From positions 186,001 to 250,000 of the forward strand of contig JAHLEZ010000041.1 of NCBI GenBank assembly GCA_020726505.1: a stretch of DNA of 64,000 bases. The letters run 5' to 3'. Origin of the DNA: Leptodontidium sp. MPI-SDFR-AT-0119 (taxonomy: Eukaryota > Ascomycota > Leotiomycetes > Helotiales > Leptodontidiaceae). Below are positions 23,201 to 33,394 of this stretch, piece by piece. The notes below the pieces were generated by a model. That model was not told where the DNA came from. It was given only the letters and a program-made list of their open reading frames with translations, and made no database searches. The first letter of the stretch is position 1. Each line of letters begins with the position of its first letter. The translations under genes and the position numbers were made by a program.

Positions 23201-24816
23201 TGTCCTGCCGCGATCAAGACTCAAGAGGGATGCTATACCAACTGTTTTCTCTCAATTTTCCTCAATCATTCCATCATTCTTACACAAAATCGAAACCGAG
23301 CTTGTCGTTAAAGAGCTTTGCTCATCCCTGCTTGCCGATGTAGACATCTCCGACACGGCAATAATTCGAAAAGCAATCAGCACTTCTGGTGCACGGGAAA
23401 AAGACGACTACCAAAAGCTTGAGTTCCTGGGAGATTCTATTCTGAAAATGCTTGTTTCCATCTTCTTGGCCTCCAAGTGTGAGTAGCCGCTCCCTTCTTG
23501 CTCACTATGAGCTGTTCATGGAAACTCCGGTAAATCCAAGTATCAAAGAAAGCTAACTCGATTCAATAGATAATCACTGGCCGGAAGGTTACTTATCCGC
23601 CAAAAGAGCCGCAATTGTGTCAAATGCTCGGTTATGCAAGTCTGCTACCGATCGTGGTTTGGACAAGTTTATCTTTACGGACGTCTTTACGGGAAAAGGA
23701 TGGCGTCCTTTCTATGTTGAAGAATTACTGAAAAGTGAAGAGAATGGAACTAGGCGGATCTCGAGCAAGTTGATCGCTGATGTTGTGGAATCCCTCATTG
23801 GCGCCGGATGGAAAATGGGGGACTTCCAAACATCACTGTCGATTGCTCAAATTTTCTTGCCAGAAGTTGACATGCCAAGCGTTGAAGTTGGAAGAGTACA
23901 GTTGTTTGACATTGCACCCGTGGATATTCCAATACCGGAAGACTTATGCCAGTTGGAGAGCCTTGCTGGTTATTCTTTCGTGAAGAAGTCTCTGATCATC
24001 CAAGCCATGTCGCACAGATCAATCAATACCGCAACTGCGAGTTACGAGCGGTTGGAGTTCCTTGGCGACAGTATTCTGGAGGCCTTGATAGTTACCGAAA
24101 TATCAAGGCTTGAGGATAGCCTCCCGCTTTCCTTCATGCATCTTTGCAAGACAGCCTTAGTCAATGGCAATTTTCTTGGTTTCATCGCTCTTGAGTGGAG
24201 TATAACTCAAAAGGAAACATGTTGGAAGGAAAATCACTTGACTGGTGTCATGGAAGTGATAGATTCCGAATTTCAAAAGCCGCTGTGGCGGTTTATGAGA
24301 CACGGAATGCTTGATGTCGGCATAGAACAGCAAGAGATAGCCCGACGGCATAGATCACTACGTCATGATATTCTGTCGGCAATGGAATCGGGAAGCGAAT
24401 ACCCTTGGACTCTATTGGCACGCATTCAGGCAAACAAATTCTACTCAGACATAGTAGAGAGCCTTTTGGGAGCGGTTTGGATTGACTCGGGGTCTATGGA
24501 GGCGTGCAGACAAATCTTGGATCTAATGGGGATCATCAAGTATCTCCACAGAATTATCAAGGAAAGAATTAATCTTCTGCACCCTAGGGAGGAACTAGGC
24601 ATTCTGGCTCGCGGAGAGGAGGTAGTGTACGAACTGCATGCATCTGAGATGGAAGACGGGAAGAGTGGGAGAAGGTGCAAAGTGTTTGTGGGGGGAGATC
24701 TAATATATGAAGGTGATCATGGGAAAAATAATGACGAAGCAAAGACAAGAGCCGCTGAAGGGGCGATAGCTGAACTAAGGCGTGTGAATGAGAGTTTAGG
24801 ATCTCGGAAGTCGTAA
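20223..24816 (+). pseudogene. dcl2: Dicer-like protein 2 with an internal TAA between helicase and RNase III parts
   Basis: Dicer-like 2 cuts double-stranded RNA into siRNAs and is the main antiviral Dicer of filamentous fungi. Exons inferred: 20223-20438, 20498-20526, 20593-20641, 20693-20945, 20998-23478, 23570-24816; all phases agree, 1425 codons. Visible: Walker A MDTGSGKT (about 73-80), LLAPTIALCSQQ, DEAH (181-184, across intron 20946-20997), LGLTASP, FVKQRTTA, SVLEEGIDVP, QRRGRARLPG, Dicer dimerisation region, RNase IIIa EFLGDSILK with ADVVESLIGA, RNase IIIb EFLGDSILEALIV with SDIVESLLGAVW, and a C-terminal dsRNA-binding domain (EGDHGKNNDEAKTRAAEGAI). No PAZ domain, as usual for DCL2. 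TAA at 23190-23192 is codon 914, just before the VLPRSRL segment leading into RNase IIIa; coding quality is unchanged after it and no intron fits. The translated product would be a 913-aa helicase without nuclease. CAA to TAA is the likely change. Confidence 0.87.
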
Positions 24817-25651
24817 CGCAAATAGCAGCAGGAAAGCACCAAGCTAATGGAAGCCAAAGAGATGTTCTTGTGCAGACTTCAAAGTCTGTAAATTAAATGG
24901 TCTTTATACGGGTAATCTCCGAGACATAGCATTTTCTCCGGCTCTGAAAGGTTACTCATAAGTAGGTAGGAAATTGTTTTATCAAATTCATTTTCCTGAA
25001 CTCATTTAATTCCTCTTCTACTTCAAGATTACAAGATGTTCTAGCGCACAACTGGTGATTTGCTATGTGAATGATTCGAGATTTTAGGTCTAGATACTCG
25101 GATTCAAGAGGCGGGTGACTAGGTCATGTTGAAGGAACGTCGAACTTGACCTGATTACGAATTTCTGGGATGTGACTTGACATTGTGATGCTGATCTACC
25201 GAAAGCTAGGAAAATAGCCCAATTTTCCTCAGTCTGTGGTCGTATGTAAAAATAGAGCTCTTATCTCTGATTAGATAGGAATACATGAAAAAGTAAATCT
25301 ATTTCGAGCCCTAGAGCGGCCAAGGATTTCCAGGTCTCCTTGTGTCTCCTTGATCCTCTGATTTCAGAATCCAGATTTCGATCTCAGATGCCGGGACAGA
25401 AGATCCACTGCGACTTTTGACGAAAAATTATGCAAAGGCTGCAGCCTAAATCTTACCATACTACACGAGCACGATTGCTTGAGGCTGGAAGTTGGTTTCA
25501 GAGCACAAGCTTGGAATCAGCCATAGGCGCCGTACTTGAATGTATGCTGGTAGCCCGAATGGAACAAACACACCATTCTCTATTCCCAGTCGGCCCTCGA
25601 TAGACTGACGACTTGGGTTGATTTTGACGAGTCTTACGACCATTTCAGTAG
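24817..25651. other. Intergenic interval between converging genes
   Basis: Holds the 3' ends of the Dicer gene (plus) and the esterase-NACHT gene (minus) and one dispersed-repeat copy at about 25186-25245. Nothing else definable. Confidence 0.5.
25186..25245 (+). repeat. Dispersed short repeat, copy B
   Basis: The core 25214-25245 is identical over 32 bp to copy A. The TGATGCTGAT block at 25186 lies 28 bp upstream of the core, the same spacing as in copy C. Confidence 0.7.
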
Positions 25652-28600
25652 CTAGCTGTCTTGCGTCCTTTCTATGTATCTGCGGATAGCCAGGCTGCAA
25701 CAACTTTCCACCCACTCCAGCTCGTCTTGCTCCATCTTCCCACCACTTAGAATAACAGCTTTAATAAGTGCTTTTGTGCCGTCTATAACCCATGTATCTC
25801 GATCCACAACCTGGCATATAACCATCAGAGCCGAGTCGCTACCTGCTGCACTTTGGTTTGGAATAGCACCATGTTCTAGGAGGATAGTGAGCGGTTCAGT
25901 CCAACCCTGCGGCGTTTCTATACGCTTAAAGACCAAGAACTGGATTGCGTGGAGAGCGTATTCCCAGCTAGTCTTCCCCTCAAAAATTTCATTCGGCTTC
26001 GCCCCATGTCTCAGAAGAAGGCGTAGGGTTTCCAAATCTGGCAACGCACATCGCGTGTAGCATAAGTCGAAGAAGAAATGAAGTAAAGGTCGTCCGACAC
26101 GGTCCTCCACCTCATATGCATTAACTTCAATTTCTGCTTTAACATATGCATCCAACCCGTAAGCGAGACATAGGCAAAATAGATCAGTATTCACATGGTT
26201 CGGATTCAGTCCAACAGGAACACCTCTTTCGTCGTTTTCTAGAGCGGACTCAAGATAGATGGAGCGCCAATTTTGGTTCGCAAGACTGCAAACCCGGTCA
26301 AGTTCTACTAAAAGATGCGTTTGATGGAGTTCTGGTGAGTTGGAGGGATCCCGTGCGTGAAGGAGAAATGTCTCGATTGGTCCAAAACCCGAGAGTTGGC
26401 TCTGACCAAGATCGTCTTCCTCTGTGTACTTCATAAGGGCCGAGAATTCAGAGGTCAAATCAAAAGCCATGTCATCCCAGGCTTGCAATCGTAATATCTG
26501 ACTTGGCTGCATTAGCTTCAGAAGACCGACTGAAGAAACCATGAAAGCAACATCAGCGCGAAGCCCAAAAGATAAGGAAGCTGCAAAAGGCTTTGAGGCG
26601 ATGTAATCGCGGACTGAGAGATGCAAGAATTCCACGTTCTTTCCGAGTTCTGATGCTAGTGGCGTTGTGTTGTTCGTCTTGCTCGATGTGTAGTGGAAGG
26701 AGGACACATCTTTTTTGCCTTGCTTAACCTGGAGGAGCCCTCTACAACGACTATTAATCCTGGTCTCTGCCCGAGAACAAGCGTGCTTGACAGTAAGATG
26801 ATGCTCATAGGATGATCGGTCCCGTTTGGACAGTACTTCCCTCTGATCTCGGGTCGCTAGATAGAAATCAAGCAAACCGAGGGGATGTCTTGAAAGGGCC
26901 AGCCTGAAATACATCTTTGCATCGTCGATGTAATCCTTGGGGATTTGCTCGAATATACGAGCGTACAGTTTTTCCAATTCACGAGGCAGTGAATCCACAG
27001 AATTCATAAGCTCGCTATCATTGGATCCTTCTTCAAGACCCCCGATGAGATTGTTGACGACAATTTCCACCCACAGAAACACACCTTGAGCTTTACCAAT
27101 GACCTTCTCCGCCAGACGGTCGACAATTGTTCTTTTATGGTGCGTGTGTGGCTCAAGGTCATAGAACGCCGGAGTTTTCACAACATGGCAAAGTTTCTCT
27201 CGAACGTATGCTGAAATATCGTTGGCAGTCCACTCATGAATCTTGCATTCCGGAAACGGTGAAAGACGTAGCCCAATCTCTGGTAGAGGTCTGCTAGAAA
27301 GACACATCCGTACTGTAAAAGGTTCCCCTTGCATGGATTTTATCCACGACACAAGGAACTGGAGCTGCTCGCGATGGTCCCCAGAACATTCATCAAAACC
27401 GTCTACGAATAGTAGAACATTTCCAACTGCATTTGACTGTCCAATCAGCTGTAGCCATTTTTTCAGATATCGCTCGTGCCAGCGGAATTTCTCTGGTCCT
27501 CTTTTCGATCTCTTTAGCTCCATGAATTGTGTGAGGTAAAGAGACGCGAGCGTGCTGAATGAGGTCAAGAGACTTTCAACGATACAAGCTAGTAAAGATT
27601 TGAACCTTATCTCTCGCTTCATGCCAAGCTCGTGAAAGAAGTAGGCGATTACTGTTCCTGACTGGCTATTGGTTGACATGTAGTTTTGTGTCTGCGAACT
27701 CTCGTATAGATACTTCATCAAAGTTGATTTTCCGGATCCAGGTAGTCCAGATATCCAGTAGATAGGAACATTCGATTTAAGCCACTTAACAAATCCTGGT
27801 CCATCTTCACTGGCATTCCAAATCCACTGGAGGCTATTTTCGTGTTGATCGACTACGTTTTCCATTCGCGGATTGTCGCTCCATACCCTGAGGCTGTCGA
27901 GTAAATCTGATGCTTGTGTCAATAATGTTTTGTATATACCCTGGCTGGAGGGTAGAAGTGGCATACCTTCCAATTGTGCCTCATTGACATATTTTGCTAC
28001 ATCTTCTGTCAGAGATATTCACCTATATCATGGAACATATTTTAGATCTGGAAAGGAGAAAAGGAAAAAGGCCATTAGAAATAATGGAATGTCTATTGAA
28101 AGATGGTTAAGGCTCACTAGAACATATGCTACATAGATCGCGAAGGTTGCCTTCGACGAGGGCATAATTATCTACGTCTTTCTTCACGGAGCGATTGAAG
28201 CGACACATGTCACTATGTGTCGCATCAAGTTTGACTTGGTTTTCGCGCATACCATCAAGCCCTAGGACTGCCGAATGCCGAGGCACTACCTTTTTCGCTG
28301 TTAGTATCAATGGAAAGAGCCAATGAATGAGGAATTGGTCTTACATTGCCAACTCCTTCGTAGAAGGATATAATCTGATACTGTTCGAGTTGATGTCTCC
28401 AGTGCTCAGAAAGAACTTCAGAGAATAGGGATCGTTTCTTCAAGGCCTCCATTATGTCATTAGGCACCTTCCAAGGCATTGACTGAGCGATTTTGACGCA
28501 TGCTTTGCCAAACTTGACTTTGAAGTCATTCGCAGGCCCCGCATGGGGAGTTCCAAAAAATACTAATCCGAATCTGCCATATTCAGTTTTGATGTCACAA

Positions 28601-29237
28601 TCTCGCAGTCATGCCGGTGATTACTCACGTTGCTTGTTTTATGTCTTTGTACTTGGGATTATTATGACCATTGATAAGCGCCTTCGAAACAATTTAGTCG
28701 ACGCCAAAATATTATTTCAATTTAACCAACCTGCTTGATGAGAATGCCTCCGAGGCTGTGACCAACCATTATCAAGGGTAAATGAGGGTCCTGGCGCATT
28801 GTTCAGTTCTAGCATTGGGCATTGAGTATATGTACGAACCTCGCGTCGATTGTCTCTCAAACATTCCAGAAAAGCATTTGCTCCGTATATGAATCTATCC
28901 TGATCATTCCCAAACACTGGACTCGAATTGTAGGAATACAAGAGAACACGCGCAGTTGGTTGCGATCGCGGGAGGGAGTCTCTGAGCCAAAGATGCCCGC
29001 TTTCAGAGTCTGTCCACGTAGCAAATGCATGATCTTCTTTATTGGTCGGGTTCAGACCGTGGATGGCAACGATACTTTCGTAAATAGTGAGCGTGTGGAA
29101 CAAGAACAAGAGCAGGAGGCAGCATACTCGACGGTTGGTCTTAAGGTCCCCTCGGGACCTTTCCCATCGTAAAGTACTTCAATGCCCTATTCGACATATT
29201 AGCACAGGAAGTCTGTTCCATGAGTTATACTCACCAT
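25652..29237 (-). CDS. Esterase-NACHT (SesB-like) STAND protein
   Basis: NLR-like protein with an N-terminal serine hydrolase. Exons inferred: 29237-29235 (ATG only, plus leader), 29186-29128, 29074-28840, 28790-28731, 28681-28629, 28573-28345, 28289-28118, 28005-25652; phases agree, about 1054 aa. The hydrolase part reads VDIVAIHGLNP (about 20-30), nucleophile elbow GHSLGG (Ser111), FFGTPHAG and a final His in KLDATHSDMCRF, the order of the lipase-like SesB domain found fused to NACHT/NB-ARC in incompatibility genes. NACHT: P-loop GLPGSGKST (357-365), Walker B LLFVDGFDEC, LSSRPLPEI sensor, and a DUF7791-like region with PRELEKLYARIFEQIP. The C-terminus has weak ankyrin-like repeats (LLRHGAKPNE, LLEHGAIPNQ). 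No stop or frameshift. The hydrolase is the presumed effector released by NACHT oligomerisation (family knowledge). The first exon is the least certain part. Confidence 0.85.
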
Positions 29238-29553
29238 GGTCCGACAAGCAGCGGAAGGCCAATATTGGATGGAAATAGAAGACTCTCGCTCACGTGAGAA
29301 ACCGGAGCCGTGTGATAATAACAGCGAATCGTGTTGGCGTACAAGGTTTTGTGTTTGTAGGAATGATTTATCAAGAAGGATGGGAACACTTTAAGATCAG
29401 AATTCTGCGACGATTCCGAAACCCAGGGGCCACTACTATATGGTGAGACGAAAGGCAAAAGGCAAAAGAGGCAGTGCAACATCCTTGCAGAGATACGGAT
29501 GTCCAGTCGTTCAAAGGAGTTGCATGGGTCCGTGCGTCCAGGCTTCTTCGCTT

Positions 29554-29730
29554 GAGTGATGTACGGAAGGGGGTTGACAGTGGGTCTCGCCCCCCCTTGT
29601 GCGGCAGTAAGGTAAATCTTCCAATCAACAGTTTAAAATTCTAGAATTTTCTCCACAGGTTTCCTTATATGTTAAGGCAGAGACAGGGGGGTGGCGAGAC
29701 CCACTGGAAACCCCCTTCCGTACTTCACTC
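29554..29730. mobile_element. 177-bp MITE-like element with 38-bp terminal inverted repeats
   Basis: 29554-29591 is the reverse complement of 29693-29730 at 35 of 38 positions. The termini start GAGTGA(T/A)GTACGGAAGG and run inward to AGTGGGTCTCGCC. The roughly 100-bp interior is AT-rich with no coding capacity. No convincing target-site duplication is seen, so superfamily assignment is not possible. It could equally be transcribed as a long hairpin, which would make it a potential Dicer substrate. Confidence 0.85.
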
Positions 29731-30272
29731 CCGGCATCATAGAAAGTCGTTTGCAGAGACTTAGAGAATTCTTCATTACTTCAAATGTAGATCGTGATAG
29801 ACACTATTTTAAATGATAACTTGGTCTCAAAAGGCATAAATTTAGTAACCACATTGAAGCAATTTTATGGCACATTGTGGTCTAGGGATAGATACTCTCG
29901 CCCCTGACATCGGTTTCTAGCACTTTCAACCCTACAATCACACCAATGCTATTTATAGCATCCTCTTATTCACGCCTAGACCCGTAGTCTTCCTGAGCAT
30001 ATCCTTCCTCCTAGATACCGTAACTCAACAGGCTCCGTGATCTAGGAGGCTCCATTCACTAACCATTTAAAGTTGGCAGAAGCTTCTGAATACGAGTTTC
30101 CTATGAAATGGCGGTACCTAGCTCGTCTAGATTCTTGTATTTTGTATTTTATGAAGTCAGAGCCCTAAGACCTATGCTCTTGGTTCTCGAAGCTAAGAAA
30201 AAATATATGTTCACATGAATAACCTCAACTTGACATCTAGGAGACAGTTCCCACAGACTTCCCTAGGTTTCA

Positions 30273-30332
30273 TGATGCTGATGTTCTGTAGGTTAGGTAA
30301 ATTGCCCCATACTCCTCAGTCTATGGTCGCAT
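30273..30332 (+). repeat. Dispersed short repeat, copy C
   Basis: The core 30301-30332 matches copies A and B at 26 of 32 positions, and TGATGCTGAT at 30273 matches copy B at the same 28-bp spacing. Most differences are transitions. Confidence 0.65.
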
Positions 30333-31062
30333 GTGACAGTTTCCCATGTTACTTTATGTTATGTTGGAACGCTCGATTGCTGCCTTTTCGAGTTCTACCA
30401 ACCAATCATCCCAGGCTTATAAGTTGCATTGAAAAGATCAACTCTAACTGACAGACTCAATCCGATTGGACAGAGATACGACCGTTCCTGCTCCTGTGGA
30501 GATTCTGTTCCATATGGAGTATAGGCTGACCTGCATCAGTCAAGGGCTTTGTTTCTGGGCGCGGCGGGGCTGCACAACACACACCAACTACAGCTGGCTA
30601 GAACGAGAGCAAGTTCGTTTTGATCACAAGTCTTCCAATACACTTTCCTAGACCCTCCATCAAAAGATCGTGTTGCCGACAAGATTATTTCGTAGCTGCT
30701 AAGGTACAGTATGCCTTTTAAGGCTGATTCGACTTGGACTCGAGGTCTAATCCTGCACTTCAGCAAGAAGATATCATTGCTTTGCTGTTTTCGAGTGATG
30801 GGTTAGGTAGGTCCGCCGTGCACACTTCCTGGCCTCGTCATTTGACCCATGCTACTTGGTGTCATCCAATACGTGGATGGTCTGCAAGGGAGTCTTGGCC
30901 GCCTTCGACCCCGCCATTCAAGCTACTGCTACCTAGCCTTCTCTTATTCTTGTCAATGGCTTAGACGTGGAGCACCATGAAAATGTGAGGGACTTAGATC
31001 GCGCGCCCAACATGTGAGACTTCCGGGAGTTCTGCAAGAACAAGACGACTGGTTGATGTAGA

Positions 31063-31254
31063 ATGTCCGATCAGCTGTATCAAGCCGAGACTCCTTTCAT
31101 TCTGGAACTGGTTCGAAATGCTGATGACAATGCTTTCGACAACGACGCGGTCCCAACTGCTTCCCTTTCACGTTTTCTGAAGAACCTTTTCGCGGGTGTG
31201 GAACTAACTTTAGCCGAGGTTGTGCCGAAAAGTTTGAAAGTCGATAAGGGATAG
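31063..31254 (+). pseudogene. Fragment of an HSP90-like (sacsin/NO VEIN-type) ATPase domain protein
   Basis: The 63-codon frame starts SDQLYQAETPFILELVRNADDN, which is the N-box helix of the GHKL ATPase fold as found in large fungal proteins annotated as NO VEIN or sacsin-like (typically E..LL.NADDN). The ATP-contacting Asn and following Asp-Asp are present. A stop precedes the start in the same frame and the sequence loses family resemblance after about 45 codons, so only a scrap of a protein normally over 1000 aa remains. It adds one more conflict-type family to the neighbourhood, but as a relic only. Confidence 0.5.
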
Positions 31255-32495
31255 AATAAGAAGTGTTTTCGCCCTTTAAAGAGACCCGTCCCAGAAAAAA
31301 AAAATTGTCCCAGAGCGAGAAGCATTTAAGATACGAAGATGTGCCAAGTCATTCAATTTTTCTCCTTCCCCCTTACTCAACCGCTAACATTCCTGGTTAT
31401 AAATGTTTTTTTTTTTTTTGGTTCGATCAAAGTTCGGCAACCCTTAAGCTCTGGGTTATTCGCGGGAAGTAAGGTAATTAATTCTTTTTGAGGCGTTCCC
31501 AGCTCAAATTCTTTGTGCAAGCTCATTATTAATTGTGATTTTCAGAATCTGTGAAATCTCGCCACTCATTGTTCTCGTTCCAGAGCCAAGTGCCGCGCAC
31601 AAGTTTTATCCCCAATCATGCTGATTGCTACACACAATGACAATAGAAAAACGAGCCGAAAGGTGGACTAACAGGGCCAAGATCTATTAAAATCACGGAA
31701 TACGTGTAAATACCGTCCTTCTCGAGGACTGTGAGGCAGGCCATATGGTTGCGTAGAAATTACAGATATCGATGATGACAGCAAAGAGCGAGCGACGTGT
31801 AGATCCACCACATGTCCTGATATGGGCGCTTCTAAGTTCTGACAATGGGAAATCAACGCATCTAGGTAGCTTGCACCTACCCTAGGCTTCAGCGCTCTCT
31901 CTCCAGAGAGGTTGAATCTAGACGTCTATTCTTCTATCTATGCTTAGGCAAACAAAGCTTGTTGGTATGCGCTTTGCAAATAAGTGAAGGTGGATTTAGT
32001 CGTGCAGCCGTGCTTGAATTTGGTTGAAATGCTCGAGGCGACGAGTCAAGAGAATAGGCTGCCTGCCTGGGTAAAGTAGGTGGTACCAGACCCGACTGCA
32101 CCTGTATTCCAGTCAAATGTTCAACTAGAAATGGTCCTGAACTTCTTTCTAATTTCCATAAGCCCAAAGCCATGTCCGTTCAAAGCTCGATGCTGCTGGG
32201 GCGCTGGGTAGGGAAGCAGCGAAGCCAAGCATCGCTCTAGGGACCCGACCCCATCAGCATCCCCAAAAACTGCATCAAAGAAAAATGCAAAACGAGACAC
32301 CGTGTGGACAGCAAAGGCTTCCATCATATCCCAGAGAGACAAGCTGAGTTATCTCATCATGGTTTTAATATGAAGGATGACGCGCAAGTCATTGCTTTAA
32401 TCCCTAGGGTGTGAGAGAGTTTAGATGCCCCCCCCGAAGTGTATCGTGGGTATCTGGGTATCCACACTTCTGTACGAGCCCCGGGCTCTTGAATC

Positions 32496-33236
32496 TTGAT
32501 ATCAGAGGCTTTTAGGCATTATACTAACGGCAACAAGTGCGGCTCTGTTAACTCCAACATGTTCATCTGTGCTCGTATCATAGCCGGTCTGGGAATAGGT
32601 TTCATCAACTCGATTATTCCATCTTGGGTCTCGGAACTCTCCCAGGCACAAAATCGTGGTTCCTCCTTCTCCCTGATATTCATTGCCAACTTAGGAAGAA
32701 TTGTTTTGGTATATTGGTACATTGCCATCATTTCTCAAAGCCGATGCTCTACTTGCTTTGGTTTCCTTGCTGACTTGTACAGGATCAACTATGGCATCAG
32801 GAACTCCAACATTATCTTTCGCTGGAGGTTTCCCCTTGGCTTCATGATCGTTCCAATGTTCATTGTTGCGATCTTTGTCATCCCAATCTTGCTGCAGCAT
32901 CTCGGATGGGCAAACTTCGTATTCTTCAGCGCCCCCAACATCGTAGCTTCGCCAATCATATACTTCTTCTACCCAGAAACTGCAAATCGGTCACTCGAGG
33001 AGATGAACTTAATCTTCACCGCTGACAGCTGGTTGGTCAGCGAGAACATGAAGGAATACGACCATCACGTCGAAACTGCCGGAGGAAACATTGCCGTTGC
33101 CGCTCCTGCCCTACTTGATGAGGTTGATGGCGAGACTCACCTTGACCCCGGCCGTATCATTACTTTGGGTGAGGAGGGCGCGAATGGTGATAGATCTATC
33201 AGCTCCATACATGATGAGATCCATGAAAAGGTTTGA
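32496..33236 (+). pseudogene. MFS sugar transporter with a large internal deletion
   Basis: Sugar-porter family membrane protein. The frame keeps ARIIAGLGIGFINSIIPSW and VSELSQAQNRGSS (TM4 region), an in-phase intron at about 32720-32785 ending CTTGTACAG, then NYGIRN and FRWRFPLGFMIVP (TM5/6), and then jumps directly to GWANFVFFSAPN and YFFYPETANRSLEEM (TM12 and the cytosolic signature). Roughly 250 residues in the middle (PESPRW loop and TM6-TM11) and everything before TM4 are missing, yet the frame is preserved over the junction near 32890. Unlikely to transport. Compare the intact family member at 57443-59277, from which it differs clearly in sequence, so it is not its recent copy. Confidence 0.75.
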
Positions 33237-33394
33237 GTTGGATATGAACCGAGCGGAGACTTTCAGGAGGATTGTTCTGGGATGACGGGTCTCCTTGTTG
33301 CGGAAAGCGTCGCGTTCAAACTGAAAGAGACTGGAGAAAGATACTTTGAAATGGATTTTGGAATTGTAGATGTAGTAAAGTTATATATTGAAAT

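Larger units (their letters stand above)
29238..32495. other. Gene-poor, repeat-bearing interval
   Basis: No intact gene. It contains the inverted-repeat element at 29554-29730, dispersed repeat C at 30273-30332 and an ATPase-domain fragment at 31063-31254. The remaining sequence has no supported reading frame; A- and T-runs occur at 31297-31305 and 31408-31419. Confidence 0.5.
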
